A stretch of 64,000 nt of DNA from WRAU01 sp964277385 (GTDB taxonomy: Bacteria > Pseudomonadota > Alphaproteobacteria > WRAU01 > Hepatincolaceae). The stretch lies in the NCBI GenBank assembly GCA_964277385.1, contig OZ195520.1:310001-374000 (forward strand). The letters run 5' to 3'. Shown here in pieces: positions 27,638 through 37,172 of the stretch. Both the position numbers and the translations under genes were made by a program. Positions within the stretch are counted from its first letter, which is position 1. The number at the start of each line of letters is the position of its first letter. The notes beneath the pieces were generated by a model. That model did no database searches, was not told the origin of the DNA, and worked only from the letters and a program-made list of their open reading frames with translations.

Positions 27638-27654
27638 TTAAGTAAAAATATAAG

Positions 27655-29004
27655 TTATTTAACAGTATTAAGGTTATTTATTAGGTCAATGGCTTGTATA
27701 TATTCACTAGAATTTTTATTAAGATATTCCAGTGATCTTTTAGCAAAAAAGAGAGCTTTTTGGTTTTCATTTAGAATATGAAATTTTTCGGCTAAAGCGA
27801 GATTGGCACTAGCATCAAATCCTCCTGATCCTAGAATAAGAGATTTTAAATGCCAAGCTGCTGGATTTTTACTATTTATTTGTAAAGATAAATTTATATT
27901 ATTAAGTGCATTTTTATTTTTATTTTCAACAAAATAGGCAAGGGCGATTTTATAATACATCAAATCTTTATTAGCTCTAATTTGTTTTATAACTTGAGTA
28001 TAGTAACTAATTGAAATATCAAAATCTTGCTTTCCAAAATAAGAATCAGCTAATAATTCTTTATAATAGATATTATCCGGACTTTGTTTCAATAGTTGAT
28101 TAACTAAAGAAATTGAAGTATCAAAATCACTTTTAGTATAAGATTTTGTTGCCTCATAATAAACATAAGGAATGCTGTTTTTTTTATAAGGATTAGCTTC
28201 GCCAAAATATGCTTTAATTTTAGCTTGCACATTTATAAGTTTATTTGACAAACTTTTATTTTTAATATATTGTTTAGGATTTTTTTCTATATAATCATTA
28301 ATAAATTGAATTCTATTGGCAGTTAGAGGGTGTGTGGTTTGCATAGCATAAGTAGGTAGCTTATAATAACTTTTATTTTCTTTATTATAAAGTTTAGTCA
28401 TGAAGTTTAGAAAACCTTCAGGATTATATTCTGTTTGTTTTATATATTCTAATCCTATTTGATCAGCTTGAGATTCCTCACTCCTAGAATAGCTTAATAC
28501 AGCACTTTCTGTGGCTTTTAATGTACTATAAGATAAAAATCCAATAATATCCAATCCCGAATTAGAGTTACTATTAGAAATAAAAGGTAATGTTAATAAT
28601 ATTCCAGCTAATCCTAAAAGCATTAACCAAGAAGCATTAGAATAGGCAATGCTACCACGAGAGATGTGTCCTGCAGATATATGACCAAGTTCATGAGATA
28701 AAACCCCAGCAATTTCATCATAAGAAGAAACTAAAGTTAAAAGACCAGTGTGAACAAATATGTTTTGTCCTCCTGCAACAAAAGCATTAGGTGTGTTATC
28801 GTTGACTATGTAAATATTAATTGATTTTTCATCAATTCCAGCAACTTTAAAAATAGGAGACAACAACTCATATATAAAATCTTCTATTTCAGAATCTTTA
28901 ATTAAGTAAATTTGTTGTTGTGCAGAATATAAATTAATAGGGTTAACAATAGCTACAGATAAATTGATTAGCAATAAAAAGCAAACTAAATTTTTTTTAT
29001 TCAT
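27655..29004 (-). CDS. M48 metalloprotease with TPR domain (BepA-like)
   Basis: Periplasmic zinc protease of 449 residues, like BepA, which monitors outer-membrane protein assembly. A signal peptide spans about residues 1-28. The zinc motif HELGH is at 104-108 and the third ligand Glu lies in ESQADQIG at about 177. A hydrophobic segment (about 126-141) lies between them. From about 265 to the end are helical TPR repeats (for example SYYTQVIKQIRANKDLMYYK). It precedes rne on the complementary arrangement seen in many alphaproteobacteria. Substrates unknown. Confidence 0.9.
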   Translation of the reverse strand: MNKKNLVCFLLLINLSVAIVNPINLYSAQQQIYLIKDSEIEDFIYELLSPIFKVAGIDEKSINIYIVNDNTPNAFVAGGQNIFVHTGLLTLVSSYDEIAGVLSHELGHISAGHISRGSIAYSNASWLMLLGLAGILLTLPFISNSNSNSGLDIIGFLSYSTLKATESAVLSYSRSEESQADQIGLEYIKQTEYNPEGFLNFMTKLYNKENKSYYKLPTYAMQTTHPLTANRIQFINDYIEKNPKQYIKNKSLSNKLINVQAKIKAYFGEANPYKKNSIPYVYYEATKSYTKSDFDTSISLVNQLLKQSPDNIYYKELLADSYFGKQDFDISISYYTQVIKQIRANKDLMYYKIALAYFVENKNKNALNNINLSLQINSKNPAAWHLKSLILGSGGFDASANLALAEKFHILNENQKALFFAKRSLEYLNKNSSEYIQAIDLINNLNTVK

Positions 29005-29030
29005 GTATTCATAATCTTATTTTGAAGTTA

Positions 29031-29065
29031 TTAAGGTGAGAAAAATATTATCTTTCTCACCTTAA
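29031..29065 (-). terminator. 13-bp perfect hairpin after rne
   Basis: TTAAGGTGAGAAA at 29031-29043 pairs exactly with TTTCTCACCTTAA at 29053-29065 around a 9-base loop. It sits between the stop of rne and the start of the M48 protease gene, both on the minus strand. There is no clear U-run, so it may be a terminator or an RNA-processing/stability hairpin. Confidence 0.5.
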
Positions 29066-29091
29066 ATATTTATACAACACAATAGGATGTT

Positions 29092-31104
29092 TTATAATCC
29101 AAATAATTTTTGTAAAAATCCTTTCTTTTCAACTTTTTTATTAGACTTAAAATTATTATTAAACTTATTTTTATTATTTCTTTTGTTATAAGGAGGATTC
29201 TTTTTATTATTATTTTTTTTATGGTGGCTAGTACCTAAAGTATCATCATTTTTTAGTTTAGTAGCATTTATTTCTAACTCTTTTTCTAAGAAAAGAACCG
29301 TTTCAGGGAGATTATCATTAGTAGATTTATCTTCTTCTACTAAATAAAAGGGATAAGGTAAATTATTATCACATTCTATTCTTATGGTAGATTTTAAAAC
29401 ATCTTCTATTTTAGATATGTCATGTCTTTTATTATTAAGTAAATAAAAAGCCTCTTCTGAATGAATTTTTATTAATAGTTTCCCTGAAGAATTAGCCCTA
29501 ATCTTATTATTTTCTACATCGCTTATTAAACTTCTTAATATATTTAAAGCATTTAATTCTAAAGGTCTAACATATCCCATACCCTGACATTTAGGACAAA
29601 CTGTAAAACTTCTTTCTATTACAGAAGTTTTGATTCGTTGTCTAGATATTTCTAATAAACCAAAGTTAGAGATAGGAGATACCTGAATTTTAGCCTTATC
29701 TTCCTTAGATAAATCTTTCATCTTTTTTTCAATTATAGATCTATTTTTAGAATTTTCCATATCTATAAAATCTATAACAATTAAACCACCTAAATCTCTT
29801 AGTTTTATTTGCTTAGCAATTTCAGTACAGGCATCTAAGTTAGTTCTAAGAGCGGTTTCTTCTACATTTCTTCTTCCTTTAGATTTACCAGAGTTAATAT
29901 CTATAGCAGTTAAAGCCTCTGTGATATTAACAACAAGGTAACCTCCAGACTTTAAAAAAACCACAGGAGAATAAATACTTTTTATTTGGTCATCTATTTT
30001 GTAATACTTAAATAAAGAAATTTTAGGGTGATTAAATCTTATAATTTTTTTTACAATATCTGGGGCTATTAATTTTGCAAAGTTTTTTGCAGTTTCAAAG
30101 GCATTCTTACCATCTATTACTATTTCATCTATTTTACTAGAATAAAGATCTCTTATAACCCTTTTAATTAAGATTCCTTCTTCAAAAAGAATACCTGGTT
30201 TTTTCATTTTTGTAGTTTGATCTTGAATACAAGTCCAAATTTTATCCACATAATTATAATCATCAATTATTTCCTGATCAGACCTTTCGACACTAGCAGT
30301 TCTTATAATAATATTCGTGTTATCGGGAATATTTAAATTTTCTATGATACTCTTTAATCTTTGTCTATCTACTTGATTCGTAATTTTTTTAGAAATTCCA
30401 CCCTCAAAAGGAGTACTGGGCATAAGAACGCAATATCTTCCAGCAATAGATAAATAGGTTGTTAAAGAAGCTCCTTTGTTTCCTCTTTCATCTTTAACTA
30501 CTTGAACTAATAAGTATTGATCAGGTTTTATAACATCTTGTATTTTATGACCGAACCTACATCCGTATTCTAAATTTTCATTCTCAAGTTGTTGAAGAAA
30601 TTCTTCATCATTAAAATCAAATTCTTCTTCCTCTATCTCATTAGAGTTAGAAATATCTACAGAATCTAAATTATCTATTTTACTTACAAATCCATTTTCT
30701 TGAATGCAAAAGCTAATAATAGAAATGTTGTTAGCGAGAACATCTTCGTTAGAGGTGTTCAAATTAGTTTTTTTCTTAGAGTTTTTAGTTAAAATTTTTT
30801 CTTTAAGAGAATCTTTGTATTTTTGTTGTTTTTTTTTAATAATACTAAGCTCTTCTTCTTCAAGATTAAAATAATTGATATTTATTTCATTAAAAGGTAA
30901 AAAACCTTGTTTTTTACCACCATAATCAACAAAAGCAGCCTGTAAAGATGCTTCAACTTTTGTAATTTTTGCTAAATATATATTTCCTTTTAATTCTTCC
31001 TTAGATTTAACTTGAAACTCATAATCTTCTATTTGGTCATTATTTATTATAGCAACCCTTGTTTCCTCTAGATGAGAGGCATCTATTAGTATTTTATTTT
31101 TCAT
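29092..31104 (-). CDS. rne: Ribonuclease E/G
   Basis: Endoribonuclease central to mRNA decay and rRNA/tRNA maturation. 670 residues. The S1 domain (NIYLAKITKVEASLQAAFVD, then YGGKKQGFLP, about 43-73) is split by an acidic insertion, as in alphaproteobacterial RNase E. The catalytic Mg-binding aspartates are in ITEALTAIDINSGK and GGLIVIDFIDME. The Zn-link is CPKCQGMGYV at about 505. The C-terminus (about 620-670) is Lys/Asn-rich and much shorter than the E. coli scaffold, ending VEKKGFLQKLFGL. It lies between the M48 gene and the divergent amidase gene. Confidence 0.95.
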   Translation of the reverse strand: MKNKILIDASHLEETRVAIINNDQIEDYEFQVKSKEELKGNIYLAKITKVEASLQAAFVDYGGKKQGFLPFNEININYFNLEEEELSIIKKKQQKYKDSLKEKILTKNSKKKTNLNTSNEDVLANNISIISFCIQENGFVSKIDNLDSVDISNSNEIEEEEFDFNDEEFLQQLENENLEYGCRFGHKIQDVIKPDQYLLVQVVKDERGNKGASLTTYLSIAGRYCVLMPSTPFEGGISKKITNQVDRQRLKSIIENLNIPDNTNIIIRTASVERSDQEIIDDYNYVDKIWTCIQDQTTKMKKPGILFEEGILIKRVIRDLYSSKIDEIVIDGKNAFETAKNFAKLIAPDIVKKIIRFNHPKISLFKYYKIDDQIKSIYSPVVFLKSGGYLVVNITEALTAIDINSGKSKGRRNVEETALRTNLDACTEIAKQIKLRDLGGLIVIDFIDMENSKNRSIIEKKMKDLSKEDKAKIQVSPISNFGLLEISRQRIKTSVIERSFTVCPKCQGMGYVRPLELNALNILRSLISDVENNKIRANSSGKLLIKIHSEEAFYLLNNKRHDISKIEDVLKSTIRIECDNNLPYPFYLVEEDKSTNDNLPETVLFLEKELEINATKLKNDDTLGTSHHKKNNNKKNPPYNKRNNKNKFNNNFKSNKKVEKKGFLQKLFGL

Positions 31105-31451
31105 TTGATAAACCAGTATTTATATAAATTAAGTATTTTTTATTAAAACATCGCATAACTAAAATAATAAATTAGCAACATGTGATTTATAAGAATCTAA
31201 TTGAAGTAATCTTTGCTTCTAAACATGCTAATACTAACACTTAAGTGTTTTAATTAATAATTTATAGCTGTTAACGATATATTAAATAATAACATAAAAT
31301 AATAGATATAATAACTTTTTATTTTGAATTTTATAAAAACATATTTATTTTTATTGATAGAAATTATATGATTGATATAATTATTTTTGAATCCGTGTTA
31401 TATTAAAGTTATTAAACAATTCAATAAATTAGATGGAAAAAAGTTTAACGT
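31105..31451. other. Divergent intergenic region rne/amiC
   Basis: About 350 bases with promoters for both directions expected. A TGTTATATT extended -10-like element occurs about 40 bases upstream of the amidase ATG; no strong -35 box or operator is evident. No coding potential. Confidence 0.4.
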
Positions 31452-33047
31452 ATGAGAAATTTAAAATTATTTATCCTGTCTACTGTTTTTATTTTAGGAA
31501 CTATCAGCTTTTCTTTTTCTGCAGATGATGAAAACCTATCAATAGAAGAGCAAGAAAACGAGCAGTCTATGTCAGATAATTCAGATAATAATTCTGCTTC
31601 TAGTGATGATTTAACAACAATAGAAGAAAAAACCGAAGTTGAAGTTGTAGAACAATATAAAGGAGGTACATTAAAAGATGTAAAGTTAGTTAGCCATTCT
31701 GATTCAGAAGATACTATTACTTTAATTTTAGATAAACCTACTGTTGCAGAGATTAGAGTTCTAAATTTACCTTACAGGCTATTTATTGATATGCCAATGC
31801 CATACAGGTGGCAAATTCCAGAAGAAAACATAAGCGAGCTTCCTGTTTCTGTTGTACAAGGATTTAGATATGGAAATCCTGCAGAGGGAATATTTAGAGT
31901 AACGGTTGATTTAACTAGAAGCTCTTATATTAGAAGAGTTTATACAAAAACTCTTGATAACAATGATATCAGATCAAGAGAAGAAAGTTCAGGATTAGGT
32001 TATGAATTTAATATTGATATATCAAGTAATTCAAAAGTTGGTGTTTCTAATTTAGCTGGTGTAAATTCAATAGTTTTTTCTAATGATAAAGGAATATTGC
32101 AAGAAATAGTTAATATAGCTAATGAAAAAGAGATTGTTGAAAAAAAATTGATAAGAGGGAAATCGGTAGAAGTTAAAATAAAAAATTATTTAGAAAGTGT
32201 TACTTACAAAAAACCAGAGATATCCGATTTATCAAGAAATGTAAGAGTTTTTATTGATTCTGGTCATGGAGGAAGAGATCCAGGCGCTATATCTTCTGGT
32301 AATGCGATTAAAGAAAAAGATTTATCGTTATTAATATCTAAAAGATTAAAACAAGAGTTAGAAAAAAATAAAGAAATTACAGTAATCATGTCAAGAGATG
32401 ATGATTATTACGTACCTCTAAAAGATAGAATTCTTTGGGCTCAACACTTAGGAGCAAATATATTTATTTCCATACATGCGGATAACGCTTCTTCTGAATC
32501 AGATGCTTCAGGATTGTCTGTTTATACTTTATCAGAAGCAGCATCAGATATTCAAACTCAAACACTCGCAAATTCCGAGAATCAATCAGATTTAATTGCT
32601 GGTGTAGATTTAAATAACGATGATACTGAAGTTAATAATATATTGTTAAGTTTATCTCAAAGAGTTAAATCTAATGAATCTATAGATTTAGCTAGAAGTA
32701 TTGTAGAGCAAGCTTCTAAAACAACAAAAGTTATGCCTAATCCTATAAAATCAGCAGGATTTGCTGTTTTAAAATTACCTAATACTCCTTCTGTATTAGT
32801 AGAATTAGGATTTTTATCTAATAGTGAAGATGTTCTTGAATTTCAGAAAGAATATTATCCAAAAAAAATGGCTGTAACTCTTGCTGCGAGTATAGAATAT
32901 TATTTGTGGAAAAAAGGACAATTGCAAAATTTCCCTGTTGATGTTACATCTCGTATGAATTCTTATGTGGATGACGATATAGCTAAAGCAATAGAAAAAA
33001 CATCATCAGGGCAAAATATAGATACTGATGTATCAAAAAGTAATTAA
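31452..33047 (+). CDS. amiC: N-acetylmuramoyl-L-alanine amidase (AmiC-like)
   Basis: Periplasmic amidase that cuts peptide stems from glycan strands during septum splitting. 531 residues: signal peptide (about 1-24, ending SFSA), an acidic linker, an AMIN septal-targeting domain at about 70-170 (KLVSHSDSEDTITLILDKP), and a zinc Amidase_3 domain from about 270: FIDSGHGGRDPGAIS with the first His, KEKDLSLLISKRL with a Glu ligand, FISIHADNA with the second His and the catalytic VLVELGFLSNSED. First gene of the amiC-mrcA-prfB run. Confidence 0.95.
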   Translation: MRNLKLFILSTVFILGTISFSFSADDENLSIEEQENEQSMSDNSDNNSASSDDLTTIEEKTEVEVVEQYKGGTLKDVKLVSHSDSEDTITLILDKPTVAEIRVLNLPYRLFIDMPMPYRWQIPEENISELPVSVVQGFRYGNPAEGIFRVTVDLTRSSYIRRVYTKTLDNNDIRSREESSGLGYEFNIDISSNSKVGVSNLAGVNSIVFSNDKGILQEIVNIANEKEIVEKKLIRGKSVEVKIKNYLESVTYKKPEISDLSRNVRVFIDSGHGGRDPGAISSGNAIKEKDLSLLISKRLKQELEKNKEITVIMSRDDDYYVPLKDRILWAQHLGANIFISIHADNASSESDASGLSVYTLSEAASDIQTQTLANSENQSDLIAGVDLNNDDTEVNNILLSLSQRVKSNESIDLARSIVEQASKTTKVMPNPIKSAGFAVLKLPNTPSVLVELGFLSNSEDVLEFQKEYYPKKMAVTLAASIEYYLWKKGQLQNFPVDVTSRMNSYVDDDIAKAIEKTSSGQNIDTDVSKSN

Positions 33048-33064
33048 TTTATTTTTTTAAGAGC

Positions 33065-33103
33065 TCCTTATGACTTAAGGAAGTTTAGCTTAAGTTATAA
33101 GGA
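33065..33103 (+). terminator. 15-bp hairpin between amiC and mrcA
   Basis: TCCTTATGACTTAAG (33065-33079) pairs with CTTAAGTTATAAGGA (33089-33103) with only one G-U pair and a 9-base loop. It lies 26 bases before the mrcA ATG, followed by TTTATTA rather than a clean U-run. It may be a terminator, attenuator or mRNA-stability element separating the two genes. Confidence 0.5.
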
Positions 33104-33128
33104 TTTATTAAGGTAAAAATATAAACAT

Positions 33129-35936
33129 ATGAATAAAATATATAGTCTAATTATAGAGTCTCTAAAAATTATTTTTGAGAGCTTCCTTTATTTATTTAAA
33201 GAGATAAAGTATTACTTATTAAATATTGTTCGTGTATTGTTATCAATTTTTGGATTGAAAAAACTTGTTAATAATAAAAAAAGTATTAACGATTTAATAG
33301 TTAAAACAGATAAAAAATTACAAAAAACAAAAGAAGATTCTTTACAAGTAATATCTAAGCCTTCAGAGTCTTATGAAGAAAAAATAATATTTCTTGATAA
33401 AAAAGGTGATTCTTTAAAAGAAAAAAAAGAGTATTTAGATAAAGAAAATATAGAGGATGTTTCTAAAAAAGCACAACAAAAAAAACAACATATTACTAGT
33501 AACAAAAAGAAGTCACATAAGTTAAGTAAATTTCTTATTATTATCTTTTTAATAATTGCTGTTCTTTTTACATATTTTGTCTGGGATTTACCGGATTATA
33601 AAAAATTAAAAGATTATGAACCACCATTAACTACAAGAATATATTCAGAAGAAGGCAATTTAGTTTCAGAATTAGCTTTGGAAAATAGATTATTTGTTCC
33701 GTTGGATTCTATTCCTAGTGTAGTTAAAGAAGCATTTATTTCTGCGGAAGATAAAAATTATCGCCATCATTTTGGGATAGATTTTTATGGTTTATTTAGA
33801 GCTTCATTTAATAATTTTATGTATTTATTAGGATATTCTAACAACATTGAAGGAGCTTCTACAATCACTCAACAGGTTGTAAAAAATCTTTTGTTAAGTA
33901 ACGATAGAACTATAAAAAGAAAAATAAGAGAAGCAATTCTTACTTTACAAGTAGAAAAAGCCTACTCTAAAGATCATATACTTGAACTATATTTTAATGA
34001 AATATATTTAGGGAGATCTTCTTATGGAGTGTCTACAGCCTCTTTAAACTATTTTAATAAATCTATTACAGATATTAATTTACAAGAAGCAGCTTTTTTA
34101 GCTAGCTTACCAAAAGCTCCTTCTAAGTACGATCCAAGATTTTCTTATAAGATATCAAAGGAAAGAAGAGATTGGGTTATAGGTAGGATGTTGGCTGATG
34201 GTAAAATTACTCAAAAAGAAGCAGATGATGCGATTACAAGCCCTATAGATTTTGTTGATAGAAATGTAGAAGTACAAACATCAGTTTATTCATTATATTC
34301 AACAGAAGAAATAAGGAAGGAAATTATAAAAACTTTTGGATATGATAAAATCTATGCTGGTGGTTTAATAATAAAAACAACTATAAGTGATGATTTACAA
34401 GAATATGCTTATCAGGAATTAAGAAAAGGAATTATAAATTTTGATGCCAAAAAAGGGTATAGAGGTGTTTTAGATAGAACAGGAAAAAGTTCAGAATTTT
34501 TACAGTCTTTTACAAAAGAAGAAAAAATACCGAATTGGCTTAATGTTTTAAAAGAAAATTCACAGTCAAGAAATTATAGATATGATGTTTTACCGTGGCG
34601 TGTGGCTATCGTAATAAATAGTACAAAAGATAGAGTTAGTTTTGGATTGCTTGATGGTACAAAAGGTGTATTAGATTTATATCTTAATTTATGGGCGAAA
34701 GATAGCCAAAATAAAGAAGCTAAAGCATTAGAGAATTTTTCAGATATAATTCAAGTAGGTGATATTATTCTTGTTGAAAATAATAGCAACAGATGGTATT
34801 TAAGGCAAATTCCTGATGTTAATGGAGCTTTAGTGGCTATGAATCCGCAAACTGGTGAAATTTTAGCCATGCAAGGTGGTTTCTCCTTTGCTCTTAGTCA
34901 ATTTAATCGTGCTACTCAAGCCTATAGACAACCAGGATCTGTCTTTAAACCTTTTGTATATTTAAGTGCTATACAACAAGGTAGAAAAACAACAGATAAA
35001 GTTTTAGATGCTCCTTTGGTAATAGAAACAGAAAATCAAGCATGGAAACCTAAAAATAATGCAAATTCTTATGGAGGATTTGTAACTTTAAGAAACGCAA
35101 TAGAACAGTCAAGAAATTTAGCAACAATTAGAATAGCAAGTAATATCGGATTAGATTCTATATCACAAACAGTTATGAATTTGGGTTTATACAATACTCG
35201 TATTGAGAATTTATCAGAAGTATTAGGATCAAAAGAAGTTACTTTATTAAATATTGTAAACTCTTATGCTTCATTAGTTAATGGTGGTAAAAAGGTTAAT
35301 CCTAGTTTAATTAGACAAGTACAAGATAAAAGTGGATCTATAATTTTTAGGAATGATGATAGGGAATGTTTAAATTGTAATGATGTTTCTTGGAAAAATC
35401 AAACACCACCAGAACTAGAAGATACAAGAGAGCAATTAATAGATCCGGTTGATACGGCTATTGTAGTTAGTCTACTACAAGGTGTTGTAGAAAGAGGAAC
35501 AGGTAGAAGAACAAGATTTTCTGGATACAATATAGGAGGAAAAACAGGCACAACTAACAATGTTAAAGATGCTTGGTTTATTGGATTTACTCCAGATTTA
35601 GTTGTGGGAATATATTTTGGTGAAGACAATCCTAAAAGTTTAGGAAATGAAGAAGGAGCAACTAGTATTGCAGTTCCAGTTTTTGCAAACTTTATGAGAT
35701 ACGCACTAAAAGATAGAGAATCTTTGCCTTTTAGAACTCCAGAAGGATTAGAAATGATGTGGGTAAATTATAAAACGGGAGAACCAGGGAATCCAGGAGA
35801 ACAGGGAGTTATTTTAGAAATGTTTAAGCAAGGAACATCTGAAAAACAAAATATTCTTACTGAAGATGGAAGAATCCAAGAAGTAATAAATAAAGAAATT
35901 TCTCATGAATCTATATCTGAAGATGGAATTTATTAA
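33129..35936 (+). CDS. mrcA: Penicillin-binding protein 1A
   Basis: Bifunctional peptidoglycan glycosyltransferase and transpeptidase; 935 residues. An unusually long N-terminal cytoplasmic part (about 1-135: a hydrophobic stretch near 10-45, then Lys-rich coiled region) precedes a membrane helix at about 137-156. The GT51 domain shows AEDKNYRHHFGID with the catalytic Glu, GASTITQQVVKNLL and EIYLGRSSYG. The transpeptidase domain shows GSVFKP (S-x-x-K), SRN and KTGTTNNVKDAWF, the three catalytic motifs. Peptidoglycan synthesis is therefore likely in this organism. Its stop overlaps an ATG upstream of prfB. Confidence 0.95.
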   Translation: MNKIYSLIIESLKIIFESFLYLFKEIKYYLLNIVRVLLSIFGLKKLVNNKKSINDLIVKTDKKLQKTKEDSLQVISKPSESYEEKIIFLDKKGDSLKEKKEYLDKENIEDVSKKAQQKKQHITSNKKKSHKLSKFLIIIFLIIAVLFTYFVWDLPDYKKLKDYEPPLTTRIYSEEGNLVSELALENRLFVPLDSIPSVVKEAFISAEDKNYRHHFGIDFYGLFRASFNNFMYLLGYSNNIEGASTITQQVVKNLLLSNDRTIKRKIREAILTLQVEKAYSKDHILELYFNEIYLGRSSYGVSTASLNYFNKSITDINLQEAAFLASLPKAPSKYDPRFSYKISKERRDWVIGRMLADGKITQKEADDAITSPIDFVDRNVEVQTSVYSLYSTEEIRKEIIKTFGYDKIYAGGLIIKTTISDDLQEYAYQELRKGIINFDAKKGYRGVLDRTGKSSEFLQSFTKEEKIPNWLNVLKENSQSRNYRYDVLPWRVAIVINSTKDRVSFGLLDGTKGVLDLYLNLWAKDSQNKEAKALENFSDIIQVGDIILVENNSNRWYLRQIPDVNGALVAMNPQTGEILAMQGGFSFALSQFNRATQAYRQPGSVFKPFVYLSAIQQGRKTTDKVLDAPLVIETENQAWKPKNNANSYGGFVTLRNAIEQSRNLATIRIASNIGLDSISQTVMNLGLYNTRIENLSEVLGSKEVTLLNIVNSYASLVNGGKKVNPSLIRQVQDKSGSIIFRNDDRECLNCNDVSWKNQTPPELEDTREQLIDPVDTAIVVSLLQGVVERGTGRRTRFSGYNIGGKTGTTNNVKDAWFIGFTPDLVVGIYFGEDNPKSLGNEEGATSIAVPVFANFMRYALKDRESLPFRTPEGLEMMWVNYKTGEPGNPGEQGVILEMFKQGTSEKQNILTEDGRIQEVINKEISHESISEDGIY

Positions 35937-35956
35937 TGACTAGCTGGAAATAAATT

Positions 35957-37069
35957 TTGTCTAATTATTCTGAACTTTTAAATATAGAAGAAATTTTAAA
36001 ATCTATTAAGATAGATTTGGGTATTATTAATAATTCTTTTAATAAAGATAAAATAAATGAAGAAATTTTATCTTACGAAAATCAGATTAATAATGATTTT
36101 TTTTGGAATGATATTGAAAAATCTCGAGAAACATTAAAAGTTTATAATTCACTAAAAACTTATTTTGAAAGAATTAATAAAATTAATGATAAATATGAAG
36201 ATTTATTAGTATTATATGAAATATCTATTGTTGAGAATGATAATATTCTTTTAAAAAACTGCCTTGATGAAGCTAACCAATTGTTAGAGATCATTGCAAT
36301 AGAAAAATTAAATTCCTTATTTGATAATGAGATTTATAAAAATAATGCTTATTTAGAAATACATGCTGGTAGTGGTGGTGTTGATGCTCAAGATTTTGCT
36401 TCTATGCTACTTAGAATGTATATAAGATGGGCAGAAAAAAATAATTTTATAGTTAAAGAAATTGATTGTACTAAGTCGGAAATCGCAGGAATAAAATCAG
36501 TTATTTTAAGAATTGAAGGTCTTTATGCTTATGGCAATTTGCTTTCAGAGCAGGGAGTTCATAGGTTAGTTAGAATATCTCCTTTTAATTCAGAGGGGAA
36601 AAGACAAACTGGTTTTTGTGCTGTGTCGGTTTATCCAGAAATTACTGAAAAAGAAGAAATAAAAATAGAAGTAAAAGATTTGCGTATAGATACTTATAGA
36701 TCAACAGGCGCAGGTGGACAACATGTAAATACTACAGATAGTGCTGTAAGAATTACACATCTTCCAACTGGTATAGTCGTTCAATCACAAGCGGAGAGAT
36801 CTCAGTATAGAAATAAAGATACGGCTATGTCTTTATTAGTTTCTAAGTTAAATCAATTAGAAGAAAATAAAAAAAAATCAGACCAAAAAAGTAATTATAA
36901 TTTACAAAAAAATATTGATTTTGGATCGCAAATTAGATCTTATATACTTAATCCGTATTCTTTGGTTAAAGATCATAGAACAAGTCATGAAAATTTTAAC
37001 CCCAAAGATGTTTTTGATGGTGAATTAAAGGATTTTATTTTAGCGTATTTAGTTCTTAGAAAAAATTAA
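35957..37069 (+). CDS. prfB: Peptide chain release factor 2
   Basis: Release factor that reads UAA and UGA; about 370 residues. The stop-codon discriminator SPF is in RISPFNSEGKRQTGF, the catalytic GGQ is in GAGGQHVNTTDSAVRITH, and GSQIRSYIL marks the C-terminus. The most likely start is the TTG at 35957 preceded by TGGAAA. The usual in-gene UGA with +1 frameshift (CTTTGA) is absent; the region that normally precedes it is in one open frame. An ATG at 35936 in the same frame is stopped by TAA five codons later. It is about 20 bases after mrcA. Confidence 0.93.
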   Translation: MSNYSELLNIEEILKSIKIDLGIINNSFNKDKINEEILSYENQINNDFFWNDIEKSRETLKVYNSLKTYFERINKINDKYEDLLVLYEISIVENDNILLKNCLDEANQLLEIIAIEKLNSLFDNEIYKNNAYLEIHAGSGGVDAQDFASMLLRMYIRWAEKNNFIVKEIDCTKSEIAGIKSVILRIEGLYAYGNLLSEQGVHRLVRISPFNSEGKRQTGFCAVSVYPEITEKEEIKIEVKDLRIDTYRSTGAGGQHVNTTDSAVRITHLPTGIVVQSQAERSQYRNKDTAMSLLVSKLNQLEENKKKSDQKSNYNLQKNIDFGSQIRSYILNPYSLVKDHRTSHENFNPKDVFDGELKDFILAYLVLRKN

Positions 37070-37172
37070 ATATGCAAATTAAATACTACGATTGTATATT
37101 CTTTTAATTTATATTACAATACCCTCATACCACAATATTTTTAGGTATTTTTATAAGGATATTAAAAATTAA

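Noticed and set aside
22633..27654. Direct repeat of the tRNA-Ser 3' end (att site)
   Set aside because: No copy of the T-arm or acceptor sequence was seen by eye downstream; a proper search is needed.
35957..36100. A programmed +1 frameshift in prfB
   Set aside because: No CTTTGA or equivalent; the whole conserved N-terminal region is in one frame after the TTG.
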